Shown: positions 8,152-16,382 of the stretch, piece by piece
How positions within the stretch are numbered: the stretch's first letter is position 1
How the letters are laid out: each line of letters begins with the position of its first letter
Source: an uncultured Rhodospirillaceae bacterium
GTDB taxonomy: Bacteria > Pseudomonadota > Alphaproteobacteria > Rhodospirillales > Magnetospirillaceae
NCBI GenBank assembly: GCA_937887565.1
Contig: CALABS010000036.1
Location: 124,001-188,000 of the forward strand
DNA: 64,000 nt
Direction of reading: 5' to 3'
Notes under the pieces: model-generated
What the model was told of the DNA's origin: nothing
The model's database searches: none
The model's input: the letters and a program-made list of their open reading frames with translations, nothing else
Made by a program: the position numbers and the translations under genes

Positions 8152-9192
8152 CTAGCCCCTGAACGCCTTGACCCGCTCGGCCAGCCGCGCCACGTTCTCC
8201 GGCGGGGTCGGCGGGATGATGCCGTGGCCCAGGTTGAAGATGAACGGCCCCTTGCCCAGCGCCGTCAGCACGCGGTCGATGCCGGCGTCCAGCGCCTCGC
8301 CGCCGGCCACCAGCAGGATGGGGTCCAGGTTGCCCTGCACGGTGCAGCGCGGCTGCAGCGTCTCGGCCGCCCAGTCCAGCGGCACGGTCGAATCCAGCGA
8401 CACGCCGTCGACGCCGGTGGCCTTGACATAGGTCTCGTAGAGGATGCCGGCCCCGCGCGGGAAGCCGATCACCGGCACGCCGGGGCGCTCGGCGTGGATG
8501 CGCTCGACCAGCTTGCGGGCCGGCAGGATCACCCAGCGGCGGAACTCCTCCTCCGGCAGGGCCCCGGCCCAGGTGTCGAAAACCTGGATGGCCTCGGCGC
8601 CGGCGTCGATCTGGCGGATCAGGTATTGGGCGGTGGCCTCAGTCAGCAGGTCCATCAGCCGCGCGAACAGCTCGGGCTGGCCCCACATCATGCGCTTGGC
8701 GTGGCTGAAATCCTTGGAGCCGCCGCCCTCGATCATGTAGGTGGCCACCGTCCACGGCGCCCCCGCGAAGCCGATCAGCGCGGTGGTCGCGGGGATGGCC
8801 TTGGAAAGGCCGGCGACGGTCTTGTAGACGGGGTCGAGATGGTCGTGGAAGCCCGAGATGGACAGGGCATCCAGATCCCTTGCCGAGCAAATGGGCGGCA
8901 GGACCGGACCTTCGCCCTCGCGGAAGGCGACCCGCTGCCCCAACCCGTCAGGGACCACCAGGATATCCGAGAACAGGATGGCGGCGTCGAAGCCGTAGCG
9001 CCGGAGCGGCTGCAGTGTCACCTCGACGGCGAGGTCAGGATTGTAGCACAGGTCGAGGAAGCTGCCGGCCTGGGCGCGGGTCTCGCGGTATTCCGGCAGA
9101 TAGCGGCCGGCTTGCCGCATCAGCCAGAACGGCGGCGGAGTGACGGTCTCGCCGGCGAGGGCGCGGAGAAACGGCTTGTCGGGCTTGGTCAC
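8152..9192 (-). CDS. hemE: Uroporphyrinogen decarboxylase
   Basis: A 346-residue enzyme that decarboxylates the four acetate groups of uroporphyrinogen III to give coproporphyrinogen III. The family signature PPFWLMRQAGRYLPEYR is at about residues 20-36, and FSDILVVPDGLGQRV and GFAGAPWTVATYMIEGG follow in order. The start is a GTG at 9192-9190. It is the first gene of the leftward hemE-hemH-hemJ-(rho) group and borders the proposed replication origin, as in Caulobacter, where hemE lies directly beside the origin. Its promoter must lie within the origin gap. Confidence 0.97.
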   Translation of the reverse strand: MTKPDKPFLRALAGETVTPPPFWLMRQAGRYLPEYRETRAQAGSFLDLCYNPDLAVEVTLQPLRRYGFDAAILFSDILVVPDGLGQRVAFREGEGPVLPPICSARDLDALSISGFHDHLDPVYKTVAGLSKAIPATTALIGFAGAPWTVATYMIEGGGSKDFSHAKRMMWGQPELFARLMDLLTEATAQYLIRQIDAGAEAIQVFDTWAGALPEEEFRRWVILPARKLVERIHAERPGVPVIGFPRGAGILYETYVKATGVDGVSLDSTVPLDWAAETLQPRCTVQGNLDPILLVAGGEALDAGIDRVLTALGKGPFIFNLGHGIIPPTPPENVARLAERVKAFRG

Positions 9193-9601
9193 GGGCTTGG
9201 CCTTTGGCTGGGGTTCGGTCGGAAGTCATACAGGGTTTGGATTTGAGAGAAAAGGTGGCTGAGCTTGTGGGTGCCTGTGGAAGACGGGGATCGGACTCCG
9301 TCCACAGCTCGTCCACAACCCTATCCGGATCGGCCCCGGGCGGGCGGCGGGGGTGTGGACGGATCGGGGACAACCGATCCGGCGATGGCGGTTCGCCTGC
9401 ACCGAAGAGGTATTCCGAAAGAGGTGGATAACGGGGAAAGCGGGTGGCGGATGCAATGATTCACGCTATTCTCGCCCATGGCCCCGGTCGTTTTCGACAA
9501 CGGGGCTGTTCGACTCATGACCGGTGCCGGAACGGGGGGCGTTTTTCCGCCTTCCCGCCGGCACCCCCGGTTATCCCCAGGATTGGACGCGATCCACAGG
9601 C
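9193..9601. other. Candidate chromosomal replication origin (oriC)
   Basis: A 409-base non-coding gap between the divergent genes hemE and the DUF299 gene. The same gene pair flanks the Caulobacter origin. Matches to the DnaA box TTATCCACA include 8/9 at 9571-9579 (TTATCCCCA) and at 9423-9431 (minus strand, TTATCCACC), and 7/9 at 9309-9317, 9276-9284 (minus) and 9590-9598 (CGATCCACA, close to the Caulobacter G-box TGATCCACA). Weaker 6/9 sites are at 9298-9306 and 9354-9362. Three GANTC sites (9294, 9458, 9512), the target of CcrM methylation, are present. A relatively AT-rich stretch lies at about 9225-9256. No TTAA-N7-TTAA CtrA site was seen. The gap must also hold promoters for both flanking genes. 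Confidence 0.72.
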
Positions 9602-10432
9602 ATGCGCACCTTCCATCTCCACCTTGTCTCCGACGCCACCGGCGAGACGGTCACCTCGGTCGCCCGCGCCTGCATGGTCCAGTTCGAGGGCCTGCATGCC
9701 ATCCAGCACAATTGGTGGCTGGTGCGCACCCAGGGCCAGGTGGAGCGGGTGATCGCCGGCGTCGAGGAACACCCCGGCATCGTCCTGTGCACCCTGGTGG
9801 ATTCCGGCGTGCGCGCGGTGCTCGAGGAGGCCTGCCGCCAGCTCCACATCCCGTGCATTCCGGTGCTCGATCCGGTGATGGCGGCGCTGTCCTCCTATCT
9901 GGAGGCAGAGATGAGCGCGCCCATGCCCGGTCGCCAGTACCAGCTCGATGCCGAATATTTCGCCCGCATCGACGCCATGCAGTTCACCCTCGCCCATGAC
10001 GATGGCCAGCTTCTCGACGATCTCCACGACGCCGACATCGTGGTGATCGGCGTGTCGCGCACCTCCAAGACTCCCACCTGCATGTATCTCGCCAACCGCG
10101 GCTACAAATGCGCCAACTATCCCCTGGTGCCCGGCGTGCCGTTGCCGGTCCAGCTGGATACGTTGAAGGGACCACTGGTGGTGGGCCTGACCAAGGACCC
10201 CAAGAGCCTGTCCGACATCCGCCGCAACCGCCTGCGGTTCCTGAACCAGGATGAGGAATCCGAATACGCCCAGTTCGAGAAGGTGCGCGAAGAGGTGGCC
10301 ACCGCGCGGCGGCTGTTCACCCGCCACGGCTGGCCGGTGGTGGACGTCACCCGCCGGTCTATCGAAGAGGCCTCGGCGACCATCATGCAGCTTCATGCCC
10401 AGCACACCGCCAAGATGGAGGATGCGCCGTGA
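9602..10432 (+). CDS. DUF299 kinase/pyrophosphorylase (PPDK or PEP synthase regulator)
   Basis: A 276-residue protein starting MRTFHLHLVSDATGETVTS with the P-loop-like GVSRTSKTPT at 150-159, typical of the DUF299 family. These bifunctional enzymes phosphorylate and dephosphorylate pyruvate phosphate dikinase or PEP synthase and so switch gluconeogenic flux. Which of the two is the partner here is not shown in this window. The start is the ATG at 9602; an in-frame upstream extension would read into the proposed oriC and is rejected. It is the first of the rightward genes and overlaps maf by three bases (GTGA). Confidence 0.93.
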   Translation: MRTFHLHLVSDATGETVTSVARACMVQFEGLHAIQHNWWLVRTQGQVERVIAGVEEHPGIVLCTLVDSGVRAVLEEACRQLHIPCIPVLDPVMAALSSYLEAEMSAPMPGRQYQLDAEYFARIDAMQFTLAHDDGQLLDDLHDADIVVIGVSRTSKTPTCMYLANRGYKCANYPLVPGVPLPVQLDTLKGPLVVGLTKDPKSLSDIRRNRLRFLNQDEESEYAQFEKVREEVATARRLFTRHGWPVVDVTRRSIEEASATIMQLHAQHTAKMEDAP

Positions 10433-11022
10433 CCGTCATTCTCGCCTCCGGCTCGGCGACCCGGCGCGCCATGCTGGACCGGGCCGGCATCCCCTTCGCG
10501 GTCGAGACCGCCGCCGTCGACGAGGCGGCGGTCAAGGCGGCCATGAAGGAGGAAACCAACAACCCCGCCCGGGTGGCCGAGGTGCTGGCCGAGCTCAAGG
10601 CCACCCGGGTGTCGGCCCGCAATCCCGGCGCCATCGTCATCGGCGCCGACCAGATGCTGGATTGCGACGGCATCTGGTTCGACAAGCCGGAGTCGGTCGG
10701 GGCGGCGGCGGCCCAGCTGGGGGCGTTGCGCGGCAAGACCCATCGCCTGACCAGCGCGGTGGTGGCGGTGCGCGATTGCCGGCGGCTGTGGCACCACACC
10801 GACATCGCCAGATTGACCATGCGCGCCTTTTCGGACGCCTTCCTCGCCGACTACCTGGCCCGGCTTGGCGAGATGGCCACCGCCTCGGTGGGTGCCTACC
10901 AGATCGAGGGTTTGGGGGCGCAGCTGTTCATGGCGGTCGAGGGCGACCATTTCACCATCCTCGGCCTGCCGTTGCTGCCGTTGCTGGATTTCCTGCGCGA
11001 GAATGGAGTTCTGACGCCATGA
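10429..11022 (+). CDS. maf: Maf-like nucleoside triphosphate pyrophosphatase
   Basis: A 197-residue Maf/HAM1-superfamily protein that hydrolyses non-canonical or modified nucleotides to monophosphates. It begins with GTG and reads MTVILASGSATRRAMLDRAG, the family's S-x-RR motif, followed by VIGADQMLDCDGIWFDKP, which contains the conserved acidic residue, and GAYQIEGLGAQLF in the C-terminal half. The start overlaps the DUF299 stop, and its own stop overlaps the aroE ATG. The order DUF299-maf-aroE-coaE-dnaQ matches the Caulobacter right arm next to the origin. Confidence 0.92.
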   Translation: MTVILASGSATRRAMLDRAGIPFAVETAAVDEAAVKAAMKEETNNPARVAEVLAELKATRVSARNPGAIVIGADQMLDCDGIWFDKPESVGAAAAQLGALRGKTHRLTSAVVAVRDCRRLWHHTDIARLTMRAFSDAFLADYLARLGEMATASVGAYQIEGLGAQLFMAVEGDHFTILGLPLLPLLDFLRENGVLTP

Positions 11023-11858
11023 CCATCACCGGCAAGGCGCGGCTGGCGGGGGTGGTCGGCTGGCCGGTCGGGCATTCGCGCTCGCCCCGGCTGCACGGCT
11101 TCTGGCTCGACCGCCTGGGCATCGACGGCGCCTATGTGCCGCTGGCGGTCCGGCCCGACGACCTCGCCGCCGTGGTCGCCGCCCTGCCCCGCATGGGCTT
11201 CCGCGGCGCCAATCTGACCGTGCCCCACAAGGAGACGGCCCTCGGCCTGGTGGACGAGCTGGACCCCCTGGCCGAGCGGATCGGTGCGGTCAACACCCTG
11301 GTGTTTCGCGACGATGGCGCCATCGAGGGCCACAACACCGACGCCTTCGGGTTTCTCGAGAACCTGCGCCGGGGTGCCCCAGGCTGGCGGCCCCAGGCGG
11401 GGCCGGGGGCGGTGCTGGGGGCCGGCGGCGCGGCGCGGGCGGTGGTCGCCGCCTTGGCCGATGCCGGTGTTCCCGAGATCCGTCTGGTCAACCGCTCGCT
11501 GGAGCGCGCCGAGCGCCTGGCGGCCGAGATCGGCGGCCCGGTGCGGGTGGAGCCGTGGGAGCGGCGGGCGGCGGTGTTGGACGGGGCGGCGCTGCTGGTC
11601 AACACCACCACCCTGGGCATGACCGGCCAGCCGGAACTCGACATCGATCTGGCCGTCCTGTCCGACGGCGCCGTGGTCAACGACATCGTCTACGCGCCGC
11701 TGGAGACCGAGCTGCTGAGGGCGGCCAAGGCGCGCGGCGCCACCGCCGTCGACGGCCTCGGCATGCTGCTGTGGCAGGCGGTGCCGGGCTTCGAGGCGTG
11801 GTTCGGCGTGCGGCCCGAGGTGACCGGCGAACTGCGCGACTGGGTTCTGGCGGGGTGA
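11019..11858 (+). CDS. aroE: Shikimate dehydrogenase
   Basis: A 279-residue NADP-dependent enzyme that reduces 3-dehydroshikimate to shikimate in aromatic amino-acid synthesis. Substrate-binding features are GWPVGHSRSPRLH (14-26), the catalytic lysine in NLTVPHKE (K71) and the aspartate in GHNTDAFGF (D108). The nucleotide-binding GAGGAAR is at 134-140. The ATG at 11019 overlaps the maf stop by four bases and excludes the much longer frame that runs back through maf and the DUF299 gene. A 64-base gap follows before coaE, holding what seems to be a partial repeat. Confidence 0.95.
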   Translation: MTITGKARLAGVVGWPVGHSRSPRLHGFWLDRLGIDGAYVPLAVRPDDLAAVVAALPRMGFRGANLTVPHKETALGLVDELDPLAERIGAVNTLVFRDDGAIEGHNTDAFGFLENLRRGAPGWRPQAGPGAVLGAGGAARAVVAALADAGVPEIRLVNRSLERAERLAAEIGGPVRVEPWERRAAVLDGAALLVNTTTLGMTGQPELDIDLAVLSDGAVVNDIVYAPLETELLRAAKARGATAVDGLGMLLWQAVPGFEAWFGVRPEVTGELRDWVLAG

Positions 11859-11897
11859 CGGATGTTCAACTAGCCTCACCCTGAGGCCCGACCGTCA

Positions 11898-11917
11898 ACG
11901 TCTCTGTGGTGACTATT
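11898..11917. repeat. Possible half copy of family A repeat
   Basis: The segment contains TCTCTGTGGTGACTATTTC, which resembles the right arms at 27480-27500 (CTCTGTGCCTCTGTGGTGAA) and 215-238 (GTCTTAGTGGTGTGACTATT). No matching left arm is seen, so this would be a solo arm. It lies just before the coaE start. The match is short and may be chance. Confidence 0.3.
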
Positions 11918-11922
11918 TCGTG

Positions 11923-12651
11923 ATGAAGATCCTCGGTCTCACCGGCTCCATCGGCATGGGCAAGAGCACGGCGGCGGCCATGCTGCGGCGCCTGCGCGTC
12001 CCCGTGCACGATGCCGACGCCACCGCCCATGCCCTGCTGGGCCCGGGTGGCAAGGCGGTGGCGGCGGTCGAGGCGGCGTTTCCGGGCGTCGCCGCCGGCG
12101 GCGCCGTCGACCGCGCCGAGCTGGGGCGGCGGGTCTTCGGCGACTGGGCGTCGCTCAAGCGGCTGGAGGCCATCCTGCATCCGCTGATCCGCGCCGCCGA
12201 GGGCGCGTTCCTGCGCCGGCACGCGCGACGCGGCGTCCCCCTCGTGGTGCTCGACATCCCGCTGCTGTTCGAAACCGGCGGCGAGCGCCGCTGCGACCGG
12301 GTGGCGGTGGTCACCTGCCCCGCTTTCCTGCAGGCGCAGCGGGTGCTGCGCCGTCCCGGCATGACGCCCGCCCGGCTGGTGGCGGTCCGCGCCCAGCAGA
12401 TGCCCGACGCCGCCAAGCGCCGCCGAGCCGATTTCGTGGTTCCCACCGGGCGCGGCCTGGGTCCGGCCTTGCGCCTCTTGCGCCATGCCGTCACACTGAC
12501 CCGCGAGCAACCGGGGCCCGGCCAGTGGCCGCCCCGCGTCACCGTCACTCACCACCGGACAGCATGCGCGAGATCGTCCTCGACACCGAAACCACCGGAT
12601 TCGACCCCCATGCCGGCCACCGCATCGTCGAGATCGGCTGCGTCGAACTGA
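11923..12651 (+). CDS. coaE: Dephospho-CoA kinase
   Basis: A 242-residue kinase for the last step of coenzyme A synthesis, phosphorylating the 3'-hydroxyl of dephospho-CoA. It starts MKILGLTGSIGMGKSTAAAM with the Walker A motif GSIGMGKST at 8-16; DADATAH and VLDIPLLFETG follow, and DFVVPTGRG is the usual C-terminal block. The ATG at 11923 is preferred over a GTG three bases upstream. The reading frame runs 88 bases into dnaQ in another frame, giving a C-terminal tail of about 28 residues (rich in S, P and T) that does not look like CoaE. It may be a real overlap or a small frameshift near the 3' end. Confidence 0.9.
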   Translation: MKILGLTGSIGMGKSTAAAMLRRLRVPVHDADATAHALLGPGGKAVAAVEAAFPGVAAGGAVDRAELGRRVFGDWASLKRLEAILHPLIRAAEGAFLRRHARRGVPLVVLDIPLLFETGGERRCDRVAVVTCPAFLQAQRVLRRPGMTPARLVAVRAQQMPDAAKRRRADFVVPTGRGLGPALRLLRHAVTLTREQPGPGQWPPRVTVTHHRTACARSSSTPKPPDSTPMPATASSRSAASN

Positions 12652-13271
12652 TCAACCACCTGCCCACCGGCCAGGTCTACCACTGCTATCTCAACCCCGA
12701 GCGCGACATGCCGGAGGAGGCCTTCAAGGTCCACGGCCTGTCCGCCGATTTTCTGGCCGACAAGCCGGTTTTCGCCGAGGTGGTGGCGGATTTCCTGGAA
12801 TTCATCGCCGAGTCGCCGTTGGTCATCCACAACGCCGAATTCGACATGAAGTTCCTCAACGCCGAACTGGAGCGGCTGGGCTTTCCCAAGATGCCCATGA
12901 GCCGGTCCATCGACACGGTGATGATGGCCCGCAAGAAGTTCCCCGGCGCCCAGGCCAATCTGGACGCCCTGTGCCGGCGCTTCGAGATCGACAACACCCA
13001 CCGCACCAAGCACGGCGCGCTCTTGGATTCGGAGCTGCTGGCCGAGGTCTATCTGCAGCTCATCGGTGGCCGTCAGCCCGGCTTCGAGCTGGGTCTGGCC
13101 AAGGCGGTGGCGCAGGTCTCGGCGCCGGTGGTCCGCCAGCGCCGCGAGGCCCGGCCGCACGCCCCCCTTCCCGACGAGCTCGAGGCGCATCTGGCCTTCG
13201 TCACCGCCAAGGTGAAGAAGGCCATCTGGCTGCGCGAGCCGGAGCCGGCCGAGGACGCCAAGGTTTCCTAG
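12564..13271 (+). CDS. dnaQ: DNA polymerase III epsilon subunit (proofreading exonuclease)
   Basis: A 235-residue DEDDh 3'-5' exonuclease that proofreads for the replicative polymerase. The Exo motifs are visible: DTETTG (D7, E9), HNAEFD (about 91-96), and HGALLDSELLA with the catalytic histidine and aspartate. A C-terminal region of about 60 residues (LPDELEAHLAFVTAKVKKA) is probably the part that contacts the alpha subunit. The ATG at 12564 gives the canonical start MREIVLDTETTGFD. Its TAG stop at 13269-13271 falls inside the end of a 133-base repeat element. Confidence 0.95.
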   Translation: MREIVLDTETTGFDPHAGHRIVEIGCVELINHLPTGQVYHCYLNPERDMPEEAFKVHGLSADFLADKPVFAEVVADFLEFIAESPLVIHNAEFDMKFLNAELERLGFPKMPMSRSIDTVMMARKKFPGAQANLDALCRRFEIDNTHRTKHGALLDSELLAEVYLQLIGGRQPGFELGLAKAVAQVSAPVVRQRREARPHAPLPDELEAHLAFVTAKVKKAIWLREPEPAEDAKVS

Positions 13272-13400
13272 TGCACTGATCCATTCAGACGGTACACCGA
13301 CCATCTGAATGGATCAGTGCACAATTCTTTGATTTTGTGGGCCGATTCACCAGACCGACAGTTCAGGCCCCTGAACCTTCGGTCTGGATCGGACCACTAG
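13268..13400. repeat. 133-base double-hairpin intergenic element, copy 1
   Basis: The element is bounded by CTAG at both ends and lies between the convergent genes dnaQ and secB, whose TAG stops both fall in the terminal CTAG. Hairpin 1 has 23-base arms (13271-13293 and 13300-13322, loop ACACCG) with one mismatch. Hairpin 2 pairs 13350-13358 with 13379-13387 and 13361-13367 with 13370-13376. A second copy of identical length is at 38589-38721, and differences in hairpin 1 are compensated across the stem. It could serve as a bidirectional terminator and looks like a dispersed repeat. Confidence 0.9.
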
Positions 13401-13861
13401 GCCGTGCCTTCCGGCTGCTGGGCCGCCGCTTCCATGCGCGAGCGGAACAGCTGCACGAAATCGATGGGCTGGATCATCAGCGGCGGGAAGCCGCCGTCGC
13501 GGGTCATGTCGGCGACGATGGCGCGCGCGAACGGGAACAGCATGCGCGGGCACTCGATCAGCAGCATGGCCTGCAGGTGCTCCTGCGGGACGTGCAGGGT
13601 GAACACGCCGCCATAGGCCAGCTCGGCGATGAACACCGCCTTGGACTCGCTGCTCGCCTCGACCTTCAGATGCAGCACGACCTCGAAGACGTTTTCGGCC
13701 ACGCCGCTGGCGTTGATGTCCACATGGATGGCGATTTCGGGGTTGCGGCCCTGCATCTCGTTATAGATGGCCGGCGCCCCGGGCACTTCGAAGGACAGGT
13801 CCTTGACATACTGGCCGTTGACCACCAGCGCCGGCTGGGTGGCGTCGTTGTTCTCCGTCAT
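13397..13861 (-). CDS. secB: Protein-export chaperone SecB
   Basis: A 154-residue tetrameric cytosolic chaperone that keeps precursor proteins unfolded and hands them to SecA. The sequence begins MTENNDATQPALVVNGQYVKDLSFEVP and has the conserved IAELAYGGVFTL and LIECPRMLFPFARAIVADMTRDGGFPPLMI blocks. The start at 13861 fits the family length; the longer frame adds an unconserved leader. Its stop codon is contributed by the end of the 133-base repeat. In Caulobacter the same gene lies next to dnaQ on the origin-proximal arm. Confidence 0.96.
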   Translation of the reverse strand: MTENNDATQPALVVNGQYVKDLSFEVPGAPAIYNEMQGRNPEIAIHVDINASGVAENVFEVVLHLKVEASSESKAVFIAELAYGGVFTLHVPQEHLQAMLLIECPRMLFPFARAIVADMTRDGGFPPLMIQPIDFVQLFRSRMEAAAQQPEGTA

Positions 13862-13975
13862 CTGGCAATAGCTCCTTATCCGCGGATCGCCTGTCGGCGC
13901 GCTGGGGGACTGGCTACCACGGATCGCGACGGCGCACAATCGCTCGCCCGGTGAGGGGAGCGCCCTGGCCGGGAG

Positions 13976-14428
13976 TCAGGGCCGGCGGTCGTCGTCCATG
14001 ACCTGATAGTCCACTTCGATGACCGGCGGCGGCCCGCCGTTGCGGTCGGGGCCGGACGCCGAGGCGGGCACCACCACTCGCAGGTGGCCGGCCAGCCACA
14101 GGCGCAGGGCGGCCCGCACCGGCGGCAGCAGCAGCGCCAGGGCGACGATGTCGGAGAAGAAGCCGGGCAGGAACAGCAGCGCGCCGGCGAAGGCCAGGCA
14201 GATGCCGTCGAAGGCCTCGGCCACCGGCACCTCCCCGCGATCCATCTGGGCGCGGGCACGGAACATGGTATCCAATCCCTGACGGCGCAGCAGCGCCACG
14301 CCGGCCATGCCGGCGGCGATGGCCAAGGCGATGGTGGGCAGCACGCCGATCCATTGGGCGGATTTCACGAACAACGCGATCTCCACCACCGGCAGGCCGA
14401 TGAGAACGAGGACGATCAGCCAAGGCAT
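13976..14428 (-). CDS. fxsA: FxsA family membrane protein
   Basis: A 150-residue cytoplasmic-membrane protein of the FxsA family, known in E. coli for suppressing F exclusion of phage T7 when overproduced; its normal role is unclear. The N-terminus MPWLIVLVLIGLPVVEIALFV is a membrane segment, a second follows at about 30-45, and the conserved block GEVPVAEAFDGICLAFAGALLFLPGFFSD leads into a third and fourth. The C-terminus is hydrophilic. It is divergent from the Tim44-like gene with 57 bases between starts, and lies 114 bases upstream of secB on the same strand. Confidence 0.88.
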   Translation of the reverse strand: MPWLIVLVLIGLPVVEIALFVKSAQWIGVLPTIALAIAAGMAGVALLRRQGLDTMFRARAQMDRGEVPVAEAFDGICLAFAGALLFLPGFFSDIVALALLLPPVRAALRLWLAGHLRVVVPASASGPDRNGGPPPVIEVDYQVMDDDRRP

Positions 14429-14485
14429 GCTTGCTCTTTGCCCCTTCCAGGCTTATCTCTTGACGAGCTTCCGGAACGTAGGTTC

Positions 14486-15172
14486 ATGAACGACGGTTTC
14501 CACCTCATCGACATCGTTTTCTTCGCCATGGTCGCCGCCTTCCTGGTGTTCCGCCTGCGCGGCGTGCTCGGCCGGCGCACCGGCAACGAGCGGCCGCCCA
14601 AGGAATTGGGAGGCGGATTGCGGGGTCGCCCCAACGACAACGTGATCGATCTGGCCTCTGCCCGCAAGCCCACCCAGGAAGACCTCCCCGAGGGGGCGGT
14701 CGGCGCCGGGCTTGTCTCCGTCCGCTCGGCGGACCCCTCCTTCACCATCGAGGATTTCCTGTCGGGGGCCCGGGCCGCCTTCGCCATGGTCGTCGAGGCC
14801 TATGCCGCCGGCGAGAAGGGCGTCCTCAAGCCGCTGCTGTCGCCGCCGGTCTATCACGGCTTCTCCGAGGCCATCGACGCCCGGGCGCGGGCCGGCGAGG
14901 TGCTGGACACCGAGCTGATCGCGGTGCGCTCGGCCGAGATCGTCGACGCCCACGTGGACGGCAGCGTCGCCAATGTCACCGTCCGCTTCGTCTCGGAGCA
15001 GGTGAACCTGGTCAAGGACGTGCGGGGCGTCATCCTCGAGGGCGATCCCGACCGCGTGACCGACGTGACCGACGAATGGACCTTCGCCCGCGACACCCGC
15101 TCGCGCGATCCCAACTGGCAGCTGGTGGCCACCCGCGCGCCCGAAGACGCCAAGCCCCGCAACGCCGAGTAG
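14486..15172 (+). CDS. Tim44/TimA-like domain protein
   Basis: A 228-residue protein with a single N-terminal membrane segment (about 6-24, LIDIVFFAMVAAFLVFRLRG), a charged linker, and a C-terminal Tim44-like domain from about residue 80 (PSFTIEDFLSGARAAFAMVVEAYAAGE) to the end. Mitochondrial Tim44 tethers the import motor to the inner membrane, and alphaproteobacterial homologues (TimA) are membrane-bound proteins of less certain role. The ATG at 14486 is chosen since it gives the membrane anchor directly. It is nine bases upstream of mltA, and the pair is conserved near alphaproteobacterial origins. Confidence 0.9.
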   Translation: MNDGFHLIDIVFFAMVAAFLVFRLRGVLGRRTGNERPPKELGGGLRGRPNDNVIDLASARKPTQEDLPEGAVGAGLVSVRSADPSFTIEDFLSGARAAFAMVVEAYAAGEKGVLKPLLSPPVYHGFSEAIDARARAGEVLDTELIAVRSAEIVDAHVDGSVANVTVRFVSEQVNLVKDVRGVILEGDPDRVTDVTDEWTFARDTRSRDPNWQLVATRAPEDAKPRNAE

Positions 15173-15181
15173 GAGGCGGGA

Positions 15182-16381
15182 ATGCGCGGTCTGCTCGCGG
15201 GCGGGATGTTGGCGCTGGCCCTGGCCTCCTGTGCTCCGGCGCCCAAGCCCGAACCGGTCCCCACCCCGGCGCCGCCCACCGGTCCCGACCGGGCGATCCT
15301 TCGCCCCGCCGCCTTCACTGACCTGCCGGGCTGGCGCGACGATGCCGTGTCGGCCGCGTTGCCAGCGTTGCGGCGCTCGTGCGAGCGGCTCGCCAAGCTG
15401 CCGTCCGGACGCGCCATCGGCGCCGATGGCCAGGGCGGCACCGTCGGCGACTGGTACGGCCTCTGCGCCGCCGCCGGCCGGCTGCCGGCCGGCGATGACG
15501 CCGCCGCGCGGGCCTATTTCGAGACCTGGTTCCAGCCGGCGCTGGTGACCAGGGGTGGGGCCGACGACACCGGCACCTTCACCGGCTATTACGAACCGGA
15601 ACTGATCGGGTCGCGCGGCCGCAAGGGGCGGTTCACGCTGCCGCTGCTGGGCCGGCCCAAGGATCTGGTGACCATGGACCTGGGCAAGTTCCGCCCCGAT
15701 CTCGGCCACGAGCAGTTGGCCGGGCGGGTGGTGGGGAGCCGGTTCGAACCCTATCCGCCGAGGGCCGAGATCGAATCGGGGGCGCTGGACGGCATCGCCC
15801 AGCCGCTGGTCTGGCTGGACGATCCGGTGGACGCCCACATCCTGCACATCCAGGGGTCCGGGCGCATCCGGCTCGACGACGGCGCGGTCATGCGGGTCGG
15901 CGTCGCCGCCACCAACGGCCAGAAGTTCGTCGGCATCGGCCGCGTCCTCAAGGACAAGGGCAAGCTCGACGGCGACATCTCGATGCCGGCCATCCGCGCC
16001 TGGCTCAAGGCCCATCCGGCCGAGGCGGTGGCGCTGATGGCCGAGAACCCGCGCTATGTCTTCTACCGCGTGGTCGAGGGCGACGGGCCGGTCGGCTCGG
16101 AGGGCGTCGCCCTGACCCCGGAGCGGTCGCTGGCGGTGGATACCCGCCACGTGCCGCTGGGCATGCCGCTGTGGCTGGACACCGTCGATCCGGCCGGCAA
16201 GCCGCTGCGCCGGCTGGTGATGGCCCAGGATACCGGCGCCGCCATCAAGGGCGTGGTGCGCGGCGACTTCTTCTGGGGGGCCGGCGAGGCGGCGTTCCAG
16301 ATGGCCGGCCGCATGAAGAGCCAGGGCCGCTACTGGATGCTGATCCCCCGGACCCGGACGCCCAACGTCGCCGCGCGGTAA
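15182..16381 (+). CDS. mltA: Membrane-bound lytic murein transglycosylase A
   Basis: A 399-residue lipoprotein that cleaves peptidoglycan between MurNAc and GlcNAc, forming 1,6-anhydroMurNAc ends. The signal peptide MRGLLAGGMLALALASC ends in a lipobox with C17 as the lipidated residue, followed by a proline-rich linker. The MltA domain contains FTGYYEPELIGSRG and HILHIQGSGRIRL, and the C-terminal 3D domain has the aspartates of LVMAQDTGAAIKGVVRGDFFWG. It is probably anchored in the outer membrane. In relatives smr follows directly; here the lut cluster lies between them. Confidence 0.95.
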   Translation: MRGLLAGGMLALALASCAPAPKPEPVPTPAPPTGPDRAILRPAAFTDLPGWRDDAVSAALPALRRSCERLAKLPSGRAIGADGQGGTVGDWYGLCAAAGRLPAGDDAAARAYFETWFQPALVTRGGADDTGTFTGYYEPELIGSRGRKGRFTLPLLGRPKDLVTMDLGKFRPDLGHEQLAGRVVGSRFEPYPPRAEIESGALDGIAQPLVWLDDPVDAHILHIQGSGRIRLDDGAVMRVGVAATNGQKFVGIGRVLKDKGKLDGDISMPAIRAWLKAHPAEAVALMAENPRYVFYRVVEGDGPVGSEGVALTPERSLAVDTRHVPLGMPLWLDTVDPAGKPLRRLVMAQDTGAAIKGVVRGDFFWGAGEAAFQMAGRMKSQGRYWMLIPRTRTPNVAAR

Positions 16382-16382
16382 G

